Assembly (NCBI GenBank): GCA_030077755.1
Contig: JAQJZZ010000018.1
Location: 558,001-622,000, forward strand
Direction of reading: 5' to 3'
Origin: Filosporella fistucella
Lineage: Eukaryota > Ascomycota > Leotiomycetes > Helotiales
DNA: 64,000 nucleotides
A model generated the notes under the pieces. The model saw only the letters and a program-made list of their open reading frames with translations. It searched no databases and was not told the DNA's origin. Of this stretch, positions 1 to 11,925 are shown piece after piece (position 1 is the first letter of the stretch; each line of letters opens with the position of its first letter). A program made the translations under genes and the position numbers.

Positions 1-261
1 ATTAAAATAATGTAGCCAAGCTTTGAAGGAGTTGAATCCTAACATGGTCTTTATGAAATAGTCACTCACTTATCAATAACTCGATAAGCGATATTGAAAT
101 GGTATTGACAAACAGTCACGTGGTGTGAAAAATGGCCTGGCCCGTGCAAAATTTTCAATGGTGACGGAGGCAGCGATTTCAAGATCCTGGAAATGCTTTG
201 AACAACACCTGACACGCAAATCAAAATACTTCGGAAACCAGACAGGAGCAAGCCAATAAGA

Positions 262-738
262 ATGGCAGACCAAGAGGGCCAAAGCTCTTCATCTGCGGGT
301 GAAGCATCCACGTCTCAGGCCACAACATCATCCACTTCAGGTGCGTCAGTTCTCGAGACCCCGTGACCTTCCCGATTCTAGGATTCGCTCTCTAGCTTTT
401 CCTATCTGCTTTTCTCACATGCCTCACCTTCAGTTGTCTTACAATATCTCTTTTAACACAGCTTAGACTCCTCATCATCATCCAACACAACCAGCAAGTG
501 TGCTTCCTGCTCCAAGCCTTCCAAAGAGGAAAAACCATTGAAACCTTGCACCAAATGTCAATCTACATCTTATTGCTCGAGGGATTGCCAAAAGGCGCAT
601 TTCAAGCAGCACAAAAAGGTCTGCGCACAGGCGGCTCAGGTGTATGCTATGAATGCGGATTTCAAGATGGCAGCGCCTAAGGTTGAGAAGAAAGATGGGT
701 TTAGAGGCGGGCTGCAGAAGTGGCAGTTCGATACTTAA
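262..738 (+). CDS. Small MYND-type zinc finger protein (116 aa)
   Basis: Two exons (262-340 and 467-738) separated by a 126-base intron with donor CAG/GTGCGT and acceptor TTAG; joining them keeps frame. The first 37 residues are Ser/Thr/Gln-rich and probably disordered. Residues 38-79 carry all eight MYND ligands in order: C38, C41, C54, C57, C63, C67, H75 and C79, with the usual Tyr just before C63. MYND fingers bind Pro-rich peptides in partner proteins and do not usually bind DNA. No SET or other catalytic domain follows; the last 37 residues are basic and unremarkable. The target is unknown. The finger is clear; the start codon and intron are inferred from frame. Confidence 0.75.
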
Positions 739-2253
739 GCTGGACTAAACGAATGGAGAATCCTACCACCAAGGGAAATGGAAGAGCGAAGAGAGATAAG
801 AGGACTTGTTGAGCTGGAGTTTATGGCCACGGCCGGTCGGAAGAAAGTTCAAACGTGGCGTCAAAATCTTCAACAACCTCATGGACAGTTGCTTGCTTTC
901 GTGTCCCACTGCTAGCGCTTCAGTCTTGCTCACATCTTACCTGTCTTTGCAACTCGTTGATATCACACCAAGTAGTGGAATCCGGTAGTTTCTCCAAGTT
1001 TCTCCAAGTTTCTCATGTGACAAGGTCACAAGTCTAAGCTTAAAGCTACCTATGCCCGCATCCACCAATTCCAGGTTATGTGATTTCCTTCCTGGTATTT
1101 GATAGGTGAGTTTTATGTCTTAATTGAGGGGTTGCCTTCAGCTAATACACCCCACCTTCTCCGCTTACCTTATGTTAAGATGCACGAAGTTGCCTCCGCC
1201 CATCAGTCAAGACTTCAATGCGATTGATTCTCCCATACAGCCTCAAGACGCGGATTCCTAGACCACACAGATATAAAAGTTCATGTATATTCTTTGCGAA
1301 GTGAAATACATTCCAAAATCTTACAATTCAATCGCATTTGCCTTTATGGAAATTGGAGAAAATCTCACTTCATACAGGGGCAAAAAGCACCCCTCCAGCC
1401 ACATAAAATCATACCCTCTAAAGCACGAAAAGAAACCTACACGGTTTCGAGCCTATCGCTATAACAAATTCTGCACGCCACAAAACTCAACTTCTCCTTC
1501 AATTTTCCGAACACATTCCGAAACGCGTGGCTCAAGATTTTCGCCTCATCTATTGGTCGCAAATCACATGCATAATACATGATATCATGAACTCTTTCTA
1601 AGCCGCTTGCTCTCGGCACGACACAAGCATTTTTTTGTTCCGCACCCGCACTGGCACATACTTATCACTATATGCTAAGCTTCGTCCCCAGATCTTGAAA
1701 TGCAAGTACGAGGCTTGTTTTCAGGAAGCACGATGTTGCATGCAGTATGCGGTATGATCCCAGATCATGACTTGCCGCGTGGCAGTTCGTGATAAAACCT
1801 GAGATCAGGGAGCAATTCCACGTAGAAAGTTGTCTAGACGCGTTATTATGAGGCAGTAGCATGTATTTACATACTTGTTGCCGTGCTTATGGTAGGTCAG
1901 TCGTACGATACTCTTGATTTCGGGAAGCCTGATTCGCATGAGCAGGGAAGGACGTAGATATATTCTGGGAAATTATGTTATGAATCACTAATCAATGGAC
2001 GAGAAACTGTCTGTTTGTGGTCTATTATGTGGTTATGCATAAGAATTGTATGATTCTTACTTTCTTTCAGGTGGTGAAGGGATTGGCACGGCACGTTGTG
2101 CTCTGAGAGGAGTAGAAGTTCTGGAGATTGACATGTATTTAATCCTTTATTTCTCTAAAAATCTGAAGAAATTCATCATTGTAATCAACGTCTTCCTATC
2201 ACTGGTTCCCAGTCTCAATTATTCATAGCTCCTTATCTTATCAATTACTCAAT
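739..2253. other. Intergenic, no gene recognised
   Basis: About 1.5 kb without a supportable ORF. A small direct repeat of GTTTCTCCAA units lies at about 988-1013. Open frames here are short, overlap on both strands and have no recognisable motif. Confidence 0.5.
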
Positions 2254-2753
2254 ATGTATCTCCTCGTAAGTTCCTTCTTTTCAAACCCTTATATATACAA
2301 TCCTAACTCCCTCTCCAGAACCTTTTCACTCCCCTCCTCTTCATCACAGCCTCAGCAGCTCTTGCTCTCGAGCCTCGAGCAGGCAGACCGACTGGTGGCC
2401 CTGCCAGCGCCAAAGTAACCATCTACAGCGGACCATTTACCTGCTCAGGCATCAACACTCCACCACCTACCGATGGCAGTGCAGGTACCGCCACCGTAGT
2501 CAACATCGCAGAAGCTCAATGTGTAATCGTTGATATACCATTTGGAGGAGCCATCACTGCTTCTATGACAGCTGCTCCAAAAACTGGAACGGCGGGTTGT
2601 TATCTTGAGATACACATGCAAGCAGGGTGTGGACTCACACTGCAGAACCAGTTCCACGGGTTCCCATTTGATGGAGTGGTGGTTGGAAGTAAGGTTGGAT
2701 GTGCGACTCCGCCGGTGCAGAGTTATGGAGCTGTGGAGATTGTTTGTGCATAG
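2254..2753 (+). CDS. Small secreted cysteine-containing protein (148 aa)
   Basis: Two exons, 2254-2265 and 2319-2753. The first codes only four residues (MYLL) before a 53-base intron with donor GTAAGT and acceptor CCAG. The joined N-terminus is a hydrophobic signal peptide, about residues 1-20 ending near ASAALA, followed by a Pro/Gly/Ala-rich stretch. The mature part has six cysteines, an even number that could form three disulfides, and no membrane segment. I do not recognise the family. Size, secretion signal and paired cysteines are those of fungal small secreted proteins, a class that includes effectors, but no function can be assigned from sequence. The intron is needed to give the signal peptide its start codon. 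Confidence 0.72.
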
Positions 2754-3095
2754 GGGATTTAGCTGATATTGGGTTAAAATATTATTGAGTTGAGTGATCA
2801 CGTTGCAGTGTTGGGATCTGTTTTGAAACATTATTGATTAGGACTTCTATGTACTGTACATAATATCCATGAGACTTCGTATCCAATCTATCAAGTCCCA
2901 CAGTACATGAAAATTAATGCCCAAAATCAACACTACAATCAAAATCAAATATGACCTGTCCAACTCTCGTCTTCATTGCCGAGTCTGAAATATTGTTCTG
3001 AATTGAGACTGTTGCTCTCGACTTTCCATAGCTGTCGTCAAGTACGGGTACTTTTCCAAGACGGTTCCCATTTGGAAACTCATTTCATACTCCAT
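2754..3095. other. Convergent 3' region
   Basis: The 342 bases between two convergent genes hold their 3' untranslated regions. No ORF or repeat of note. Confidence 0.5.
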
Positions 3096-3875
3096 TCAAT
3101 CATCATCCTCATAGTCGGACCAATTGGTATAGTCGGAGAACAAATCGTCATCATACTGGCCATATTCAACCTCCATCGCGGGTTGAGTATATTCAATGAC
3201 CATGTCCAGGAGACGATCCCAGAACTCGGCGTTATATGAGACATTATCATCCTCTTCAATGGCCATTCCACGAACCTCGAGTATCTCAGTATAGAACGCC
3301 AAGGCGTGGTGGTTTTGAGCAGCGATAGCTGCAAGTTGGCCCATCGTTGCGTATTCGAAAACTGTATCCTTGACTCCATCAATCCGGTATTGTTCTTCTC
3401 TTTCTTGGAATAGTTGTTGTTCTTCATCTCTTTCTAGGAACAGTTGGTCTTCTCCTTCAATCTCCAGAGGGATATCATAGGTTTGCACCATGAACTGGAC
3501 GGTCTCACAATGGTTTGGATCGTTTCTGTCGATAAATCCCCAAGCAGGGTGAGACTCGCTAGCATCGCTGAATCTAGGGTTTCTTCGCGTATCGTTCATG
3601 TTGGCGATTGGGAATCCGGAGATCAATGGGATATTGAGTTGTTGAGCTTCTTCGATATTGATATAGTTGACGATATCGGATGGCCGATTGTAGGAATTGT
3701 CATCGAGGAATTGAATTCGAGCATCCATCTTGAATATGGGTTGGCGTTCTTGGGGACGATGAAAAATAATTGGAGTCTTTGGAGAAAGAAAAATCTTGGG
3801 GTTGGGATAGGAAGGGAGTACATATCCCCCAGGATTTGAAATTGGACTTGCAAGCAGCAATGCTACCCTGCCCAT
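3096..3875 (-). CDS. Hypothetical acidic protein (259 aa, or 210 aa from the internal Met)
   Basis: A single open frame with no family that I recognise. An internal ATG at 3728 (MDARIQFLDD) is a plausible true start: the 49 residues before it are Pro-rich and could be translated 5' leader. The central part (ERDEEQQLFQEREEQ) is charged and helical-looking and may form a short coiled coil. The C-terminus is strongly acidic (DDDLFSDY...DYEDDD). There is no signal peptide or membrane segment. Overlapping frames on the plus strand (3444-3839) look like shadows. Existence as a gene rests on length and protein-like composition only. Confidence 0.55.
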   Translation of the reverse strand: MGRVALLLASPISNPGGYVLPSYPNPKIFLSPKTPIIFHRPQERQPIFKMDARIQFLDDNSYNRPSDIVNYINIEEAQQLNIPLISGFPIANMNDTRRNPRFSDASESHPAWGFIDRNDPNHCETVQFMVQTYDIPLEIEGEDQLFLERDEEQQLFQEREEQYRIDGVKDTVFEYATMGQLAAIAAQNHHALAFYTEILEVRGMAIEEDDNVSYNAEFWDRLLDMVIEYTQPAMEVEYGQYDDDLFSDYTNWSDYEDDD

Positions 3876-4992
3876 ATCCAGATACCTACTAAAGGTGATG
3901 GCTTTCTTGGTCTAGCACGAATTAAATTCTAAATACGTCAAGTGTAAAAGACTAAAGCTTTAGTTCCTCCAGACGTAACTCCTCAGCGACAAATTAGGTC
4001 CAGAAAGTAGAAAAACTGTGCTTAGCTTCCACGTAATCGTTAGAACGTTTAAATTTTCATGTTCGAAAAGGATTATAATTTTCATGAATTCCTATAGAAT
4101 CTCACTCTACAAAGCAATTACAGTCCTTTCTATAGTCTTTCTTCCCATTTCCACGTTTTATAAAATTTGTGATATCTCAATCCTCATTGTGCGGGCTTGA
4201 AACCCCTTCACTAATACCCATGACCTAATCTAGCTTGCACACCAGCATACTTTGACAGCGGCTCCACAACTCCACTCACTAAATATCTGCTCTAGCCACT
4301 TTAGCAAAATGGAGGGATTTCAACATTATAGAAGGCTGCTAGCAGATGGAAGCGAGCTGTGGAGGGCTAATATGAATAGCAAATAACCTAAAATTTCTAA
4401 AGGTCGTCAACTTGGGGGCTCCAACGCGGGGTTTTCGATGACACTAGCAAGAGCTTGAGTGCTTTGACGTAGGACGAGAGATTTTTGGAAAATTTTCGTT
4501 TCTAGAAGTAGTTTCGGGAAACTCTTAATGCACCATATAGGGCTAGTATCCGATCCGACCTTGCTTGAAGTTTTCTGGACCAAGTGTCTTGCTCAGTGTA
4601 CGTTTGTGACGCGTGCAGACACCAATTGAGATGCTAATCAAAGCTGAAATGACTGAAACCCCCCCTGATGCGCAGCGACATGTAAGATCAGTAGCCACCA
4701 GCTTATGCACTGAAAAATCACAACATGAACAGCAATATCAAGGGAGAATGAGTGATAGAATAGCCAAAATTGACGTGATAAGCATCAGCAAAGAAAATTT
4801 CATTAGCAGCTCATCAAAGCCTTCATAAAAACATGCACACAGACAGGTGCGAGAAAATGCAGCAAACTATGTAAAAGACGTAGCCACCAACAAGCCAACC
4901 TATCCTACAGATATGTAACTCCCCTCCCACAATCCACCCAAGCCATTTTCTGTCTCTGTCTACTAGCACTCTGTGACCAAAAGGTTGGGAGA
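3876..4992. other. Intergenic, no gene recognised
   Basis: About 1.1 kb. AT-richer than its neighbours, with only short open frames (such as 4613-4828) that show no motif. Confidence 0.5.
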
Positions 4993-7900
4993 TCAATCGC
5001 CCATAATCTCATCCTCGTCGTCTTCAGCTTGTGCATCCTCTCCAGCACCTTCATCACCGCTTGCAGGCTCTTCATCCAGCAATTCCCTCCTCCTTAGATC
5101 CTCTACTGTTCCCTCCTCAGGTTCAACCTCGGCAAAGGGATCCTCCTCCCCATCGCTATCCTCTACCCTTTCTGTACTCTTCGCAGCCTCTTTACTCTGT
5201 GGCTGGGGTGTCTTACTTGCAGCCTTCTTGCGATTGGACTTCTGCTTAGGTTCATCCAAATATCCGAGAACCTCTTTGAAATTGTGACCAAGACGCTGAC
5301 GATTTCTCTGGATTCGTGTTCTTAGTTTCCCTTTGAGAGGTCCAGAGGCGTCAATGACCTGTGCGAGAATAGCAAGGACAAGTTTTCCGGTGATTTCGCA
5401 GAGTTCCTTCTCAGCCTTCAAAGATTCGGCTTGTCGCTCGCTATCGGTAACAGCATCATCATCGTCATCCTCGGGATCGGAGTCCGGATCTTCAGGAGCC
5501 TCGTCATCACCTGGCGGTCCCAAAGACTTTTTTGACTTCTTGGCGTATTGCTTCTCTAGCATGTCAAAGATGGATGCGAGTTCCTGTTGGACTTCTGGGA
5601 CAATTTCCTTGACCAGCGATTGTGCGTATGAATTTTCGTCGGAATCATCTGCTTGTGTCGCTTTCCCTTTCGACTTTTTGGGTCGTAAAGTTGCGAAGAG
5701 CACGTGCAGGTCAAGAACTGTCCCAGCTCCAACAAGTCGGACGGGATCGAGGGTCGAGCGTGATGAAAACGCAGCGATGAGATTGGTGTTGAAGATATCT
5801 TGCCACTCCTTCAACTGGTCGATATCAAGATCGGAAATGGCCTCGCCGGATGACATCGCAACTTGTAATGAGCGAACCTTCCACATGAAATAGAACATAC
5901 CGGAACGAATGGCCGATAGCACAACTTCGTCTTCCAACGAATCACGAACCTCGTCACTTGAATCCTCAAATACTCCTCGTGCCACGATGTCCAAAAGAAT
6001 ATTTATCGGAAGAATATCACCGCTACCAGTGTCTTCCTCTAGACTGTCTATGCAGCTCGATATGCTAGCCAGTTGCGATAATCTGGCAAGATTATGTGAA
6101 AGCTCCCCGAGGATTTTGTTGCTCAACGTTCCCCGGACCGATATCTCGCCCGCCTTGTTGATTTTCCTCAGGGTGTTTATAGTATCCTCCCACAAAGACT
6201 GCACCTTGTTATCAGCAACCTCCTCCAGTTCCTCGTACCCGCGTGCATGCAACAAAGCCGCGCCAGCTTCACTGAGAACGCCCTTGTCTGCATGACTATT
6301 GAACTGAGCACTAATTTCGTCAAGAAGCTTGGCATAGACAGTCGAGTCTTGCCGTAATTCTTGGAAAACACCAAGATTCAGAACATGCTCGAGGCGTAGA
6401 ACAACTTTCGCGGTCCTGGGGTCAGCGCCATATTTCTTTAATAATCTGGGAATTAGTCCAGCCAATCGACGTGCAGCAGATTCCTTCGCTTCAGATGTCT
6501 CTATGCGACCGTGCTTTTTCCGCCGATTTTCCTTGTCGATCTCATCAATTTCAATCAATCCGAGCCTGACGACCGCATTGAGAACCTCTAGCAGTATAAG
6601 CTCTTCTTTCTCATCTGGTCTGTAACTGGCTCTTAATTCGTCCTCGATCTCGGATCCATCAGGAGATGTGTGGTCGAACAGGAGATAGGCGGCAAGCATC
6701 TCCCAATTCTTGAGGTCTTCGATTTTTTCGTAGAGAGCTTGTGCGGCGAGAGTAAATCTCGATTCCGCTCCGGCGATGTTGAGAAAATCAGGACTCTCAA
6801 TTTGACTTGGCATTTCCTCCTGGTCTTGAAGATCGTAGCTCAACATACTTTCGGCAATACACTTCAGTCGTATCCAGGCAGGACGAGGTGAGTCGAGATC
6901 GATGTCATCCTTTTCAGTCAAGAATTCCCCAAGTGTATCCTCTCCACCCAATTCCTCGATTCTAGCTTCGTATAGGTCGTCTATGCTTTCTGCAAAGAAG
7001 CCTGTGACGGCTTTTCGCACCTTCGGCTCTGAATCAAAGATGAGTTTGCCTATAATGTCAATATCGCTAGGTTCCAGGAAGCCGGCTTTGCGTATCGAGT
7101 CCAACAATTCCACTGCTGAAGCTCTTACATCTGGATCGGAATCACGAGTAGCTATCTCGACAATACGAGGCCGAAACCTCTCGATGAAATGCCGCATCCC
7201 ACCATGGTTAAGTCGCTCCATGATATTTTGTAATTGTTCAACGACCTCATGTCGCATTGGAGCATGGGAATCAGACAGCATCCACCCCATATATCGGAGA
7301 TATTGACCCTCAAAAAATACACTCTCGAGGGCAATCATCCAATTGGCGAGCGCTCCTACGCACTCAATTCTTATTTTTGGGTCGATATCCCGATAACGGT
7401 GGACGTATACTGTCTCGAAATAATCTTTGATCTGAGTTTGCATGAAAACTTTGTGGCGCTCATTCTCAGCAACCTTTTTTTGGAAATCTGTGATTCTGGC
7501 CTTGTTGACCCTTTTATTTTTCTGCTCACCCTCTAGCTGGCGTTGTACTTTCGCTGCAACATCAAGCTCGCTATGCGCGATTTCGCACATTGCACTCATG
7601 ATTGTTAATGATACAACCGTTGCGGTGTGTCGGAATGGCCTTGAAGCTGAAGATGATAATGTTGAACTCCACAGATGAATATTCTCCGCCAAGGGAGGTT
7701 CCCGATACAATATTCCGGACTTATGCATTGCTTCCATCAGACTACTGAAGAAGTCCACCAGAGAGTCTCGAAACGCATGTGTGCTCTTCGATTTTGAAAT
7801 AAGAGGATAATCGGTGATATTTTGCTGCACATAAATCAGTAAATGCGGCTCCACCTAATTTTGTACTTCAACTCACCGCCTGGAATTCCTCTTGGATATC

Positions 7901-8577
7901 TGCAATCCTGGTAGTGCATGTATCACTGTCATTGATATCATCCTCGGTGACTTCGATAGTACACCCTGCACTCCTCAAGATAATATTCACCAAGTCGGTC
8001 ATTGCCTCCGCGTTGTTTTCAGAATAATGTGTCAGCCATTGTGATGCAACATCTTCTGAAGATTTGCCACTTGTAAAGACTTCCGCTGCTTATTCTTAGC
8101 ATGATACATCTCCTAGGTGTGGAGAACGCGCTCACCATATAAACCTCCAGCATCCTTATCCGCAATTGCAGCCTTTTTGGACTTTTTAGGTCTCGCAGGA
8201 AGTTTAACAGAAGGCGGTTGCATATGTGCACTTGTGCCATTGACTTTAGGTTTCTTCGCAGCCGGTTTCCTCGTCTTTTTCGTTTTCTTTCGACTTGCTC
8301 TGACTTCTTCCTCATCGGCGCTCTCAGCAGTTGCATCGCTGGCTTCTGCTTCTGCTTCTTCATCTACATCTACATCCGACGCGTCATTTTCAACTTCCAC
8401 GTCTCCGCGCTTCCTTTTGCCTGTGCCATATCCTTGTTGTGAGGATGGCGCATCTGGGATGAACTTTTCAGGGACCTTCACGGCGCGTCCAGACTTGCGC
8501 CGACTGCCAGTCGCGACTGGAGAGCTCGCTACGTCGTTATTGGATATATCCATGAGTGGTGTTCTTCGAGTGGTCAT
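4993..8577 (-). CDS. SCC3: Cohesin subunit SCC3/STAG (Irr1/Psc3-type), 1160 aa
   Basis: Three exons on the minus strand: 8577-8136, 8085-7877 and 7824-4993. The introns are 50 and 52 bases (8135-8086 and 7876-7825), and the exon phases agree. SCC3 is the HEAT-repeat subunit that binds the Scc1 kleisin, loads cohesin on DNA and contacts Wapl/Pds5, acting in nuclear sister-chromatid cohesion. The N-terminus (about 1-145) is a basic, acidic and Lys-rich disordered tail. The STAG domain starts near residue 190. The stromalin conserved domain starts near 350 with DYFETVYVHRYRDIDPKIRI and continues through QYLRYMGWMLSD. Helical repeats follow. The C-terminus (about 1030-1160) is Lys- then Asp/Glu-rich, as in other fungal STAG proteins. 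Length is normal, with no breaks. It is divergent from ureD. Confidence 0.95.
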
Positions 8578-8949
8578 TGATGCATTTGCTGCGATTGTAA
8601 ATTCGATGTGTTAGGTGGGGGATATCCGTGGCGCGTGAGAAATTGTGGTGATGTTGATGAACGCGCCTCGACTTCCTCCACATCGCGAAGTTGGCCGGCC
8701 TAATTAGGCTTAGTGGAATTCCCTTGCCGCAATCAATTCGAGACAACTTTATTGTACTCATGTCTTCGACTATTGAACGACAACCTCACACATATAATAA
8801 CATATTCAAGAGTCTACTCGCCCCACTGATCAAGTGATTACATGCTACAGAGTGCCTTGGACCCTCAAAGCAAAGAAACTACCCTGAACTTCCCTTCTTG
8901 GCGTTATCAGCAACTCGTTATCTCCAATATGGTTCGATAGACAATCATC
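8578..8949. promoter_or_regulatory. Shared promoter region between SCC3 and ureD
   Basis: The 372 bases between two divergent start codons must hold both promoters. I see no unambiguous TATA box or named binding site. Confidence 0.5.
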
Positions 8950-9936
8950 ATGGCTTCTCCCTTTCCTCCCTCGACATCAGCTCCTGGCGAAGGCCAGCTT
9001 TTTGTGCAGCTATTACCTCATGGTATATCAGCTCTTTCTAAAATGACCTTCCAGTACCCGTTGAAGCTCATATCTCCGTCTCCTGCTGCGGGCCAAAAAA
9101 GCGTGCTGGTTTTCCTTCTCACATACGGTGGGGGTTTGGTTGGAGGTGATCAAGTCAACTTGACAATTTCTATCAATCCGAAAGCAAAACTCAGCATTGT
9201 CACTCAAGGACACACGAAGATCTTCAAATCTCCTAGTCGAGACGTAATTACTCGTCAGTCCTTACACGTGACCGTTGCCGATGGAGCTGCAATATGTCTA
9301 CTACCTGACCCCGTGCAACCTTTTGAGGGCAGTGTATATCAACAGTCTCAAAAATTCTATATTGCTGAGCGGGGAAGTCTATGCCTCTTGGATTGGGTAT
9401 CAGCTGGTCGAACTGCTCGTGGAGAAAATTGGGATCTCAGCGCTTGGAGTGGCAGGAATGAATTATGGGCCACAAAAGCGGAGGATAAACCGAGACTTCT
9501 CCTGAGGGATAACGTTTTATTAGAGGCAGAAGCAAAGCAGGTGGCCGATGATGGTCTGAGAAAGAAGATGTCTGGCAAAGGACTGTTTGCAACCTTGGTC
9601 CTGCGAGGGCCGTTGCTGGAAACTTTGGCAGCCTTCTTTCTTCTCGAATTCTCGACCCTTCCAAGAATTGGCGCACGGGACTTCAGATCACAAGACAAAA
9701 AAAAGAAAGACGACAGCCTCACTGTATCGCCTGAAGAATCTTGGCGACATTCTCGGTTGCAACAGGAGAGACTAGACGGCCTGTGGTGGTCAGCAGCAAA
9801 AGTGCGTGGATGCACAGTCGTGAAGTTTGGAGCTCATACCGTTGAGGGCGGTCGCAACTGGGTTGGGAGTATGCTCAAGCAGGAAGGCTCTATCGAGAGA
9901 GTATTTGGTGATGAAGCGATGATGTGTATTCGTTGA
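8950..9936 (+). CDS. ureD: Urease accessory protein UreD (nickel insertion chaperone), 328 aa
   Basis: An uninterrupted single-exon frame. UreD (UreH) binds apo-urease and, with UreF and UreG, delivers nickel to the active site in the cytosol, so it is needed for urea use. The family signatures are visible in order: HGISALSKMTFQYPLKLISP (about 26-45), LTYGGGLVGGDQVNL (about 57-71) with the conserved Gly-Gly run, TQGHTKIFKS, LLPDPVQPFEGSVYQQ and LLDWVSAGRTARGE. A Lys/Arg-rich loop (about 247-270) is an insertion typical of variable eukaryotic UreD linkers. Length fits fungal homologues. Urease itself and UreF/UreG are not in this window, which is usual for fungi. The start was chosen as the first ATG giving a full-length N-terminus. 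Confidence 0.95.
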   Translation: MASPFPPSTSAPGEGQLFVQLLPHGISALSKMTFQYPLKLISPSPAAGQKSVLVFLLTYGGGLVGGDQVNLTISINPKAKLSIVTQGHTKIFKSPSRDVITRQSLHVTVADGAAICLLPDPVQPFEGSVYQQSQKFYIAERGSLCLLDWVSAGRTARGENWDLSAWSGRNELWATKAEDKPRLLLRDNVLLEAEAKQVADDGLRKKMSGKGLFATLVLRGPLLETLAAFFLLEFSTLPRIGARDFRSQDKKKKDDSLTVSPEESWRHSRLQQERLDGLWWSAAKVRGCTVVKFGAHTVEGGRNWVGSMLKQEGSIERVFGDEAMMCIR

Positions 9937-11925
9937 GATCCAGGTTTCCAAAAGGCGGCTCAGACTCGAAGTGTGCCCGGCACAGCTTTCCTCACAAGTC
10001 CATCGTGTTTCCTTCATTTTTGTCTCAGCGTACGTCTAGAATATTGAGCTTGAGACTGTTCCAATCGCCTGACTAACGAAACGAAAATGGATGGCGAAAG
10101 AGACTGGGCGCCAATACCGGCTATGATTAAAACACCTGAAGATGCACTTTTTACCGAATGATATACGTGCTAATGAATGAACGAGTCAGAATCTTGGAAA
10201 CAGTTCGAATATTTGGCAATGTTTCCCTCGAATCAAATAGATGCGACTGTCGCTGCTCTGACAACCCGAGCAGACACACTTCACACAAGATTTCACACGA
10301 TCCATTGGATCTGGGTCTGAAGATTGTGGTAGGATCATTGCACGTGATTTCTGGTCATCAAAAGACATTTCCACTTTTCAAGTGAGACGTTCAAGAAAGG
10401 ACCTTTCTCCATCAGCATCAATTGGCACTCAGCCCCCTCTACTCGTACCACTACCAGGGTATAATTTGGCCGCAGTTAAAGCTTCTGGAGATCTACCCGC
10501 CGTGTTCCGTATGGCTCTTGATCATTGAGGCATGCTTTCGTTCTTTGTATTTCCTGGGTCACCTGGCGATAAAACACACGTCGAGTCTCTAAGCAGAGAA
10601 TTCTTGCGATGTTTTGACCCAAACCTTAGTCGCATCAAATTTAAGAGATTGATCGGCAGAGGCGCAAGAGTAATCGACCCTAGGGATCCCAGTGCTGGTG
10701 TCAAATATCCACTGCATGATCTGCCGATGTTTCTGACAATCCAGCGAATTGGAACCCATGCGTGCGAAACAGTTCGCAGCCGCCCAGAAATCGATCTGAG
10801 CAGCGACATATGGCAGTATTGGCAAAATTGGCAAAGCTTGTTCTCACAGTGGACATCGGATCCACATACCCATCTGCTATTGTGGCGTTTACAGTGTTCC
10901 TTTTGCATGATTTAACAATAATTCGGATTTCCTTTCATTCCCCACGCTTTCGGTTTTGCTTCTCTCATCTCCTATAAAGTTTTATATATGATCATTGTCG
11001 TCGCATGAAACCTCATAACCTCATAACCTCTACACCACCCCTCACATTGACTTTATTCTGACTATCACCGTGTTGGTTGAGTTGGGAAACTCGTTTCGTA
11101 AATTCCACACTACTGGGTAGTCACTCGCGTCACGATCTGTGCGCTTGGCGTTTATCCCTGAGTCGCTTCGTTCCGGCTTGGAAACCTGCACAGCACAGAC
11201 CAGAATCAGAAGCCGTTTGGCACTACGCTTCACTCAGACCCTACTGTACTATGAAGCATGCGAGCAACTCCACTTAGCCATATCGAGCCATTTAGGGATC
11301 ATTTGTATCACCACTTTGTGCTCTGTTTTGGTTGATCATCCTCAAGTACCCTGTGAATCCTTGCTTGATCAGAGACTTCTCCGCATTCCGTTTCGACAAT
11401 CATCAATATCGATCGGAACAACCTGCCGTGTTTTACCTCACCGTCGCCAGCCATCGTCGCTTGTATGGAAAATCAACTATAGCAACTTGGAAACGTCTTT
11501 CTGACAGATGTCTTGACGCTTGGAGCCTCATGGGTACTGGCCGAGGGCCATCTCAATAATTCAATTGAGTGGCTGAGCTGCCGAATTGCCGTCCATTCTC
11601 TGCTCTACTCGACACCTGTGAATGTTTGCATGAGCTCCGTCTCAAGCATGGAAACTCACAACTCGCTTGGCATACTCATGGTTAGTTTGCATGCTGTAGC
11701 CCTGTCGTGTATCTCGAAACCTCATGAACTTTCATGAGAGCAAGAAAGTATTAAAGGTGCTCAAAGTCCCTCTAATTTTCTGCATCAGCGATCAACAGTT
11801 CTTCACTTTACTCCACTTCAATACTCTTTTTTCACTTCTTCAGCCGCTTGCGATTGACTCGTAACCGCTTACAATCTTTATACCTTATTTATTAAGTTCT
11901 ATTTTCAGACACTCCAACCGCAAAC
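9937..11925. other. Long intergenic region, no gene recognised
   Basis: About 2 kb. Frames of about 125 codons occur on both strands at 10522-10915, but they mirror each other and match no family I know. It includes the presumed promoter and 5' leader of the Egh16-like gene, with pyrimidine-rich sequence at about 11800-11920. Confidence 0.45.

Noticed and set aside
5333..6295. Plus-strand frames of 128-186 codons inside SCC3
   Set aside because: Ser-rich shadows of the acidic and Leu-rich SCC3 coding strand; no start context or family.
10522..10915. Overlapping frames of about 127 codons on both strands
   Set aside because: Neither has a recognisable domain, and each is a mirror of the other; not enough to call a gene.
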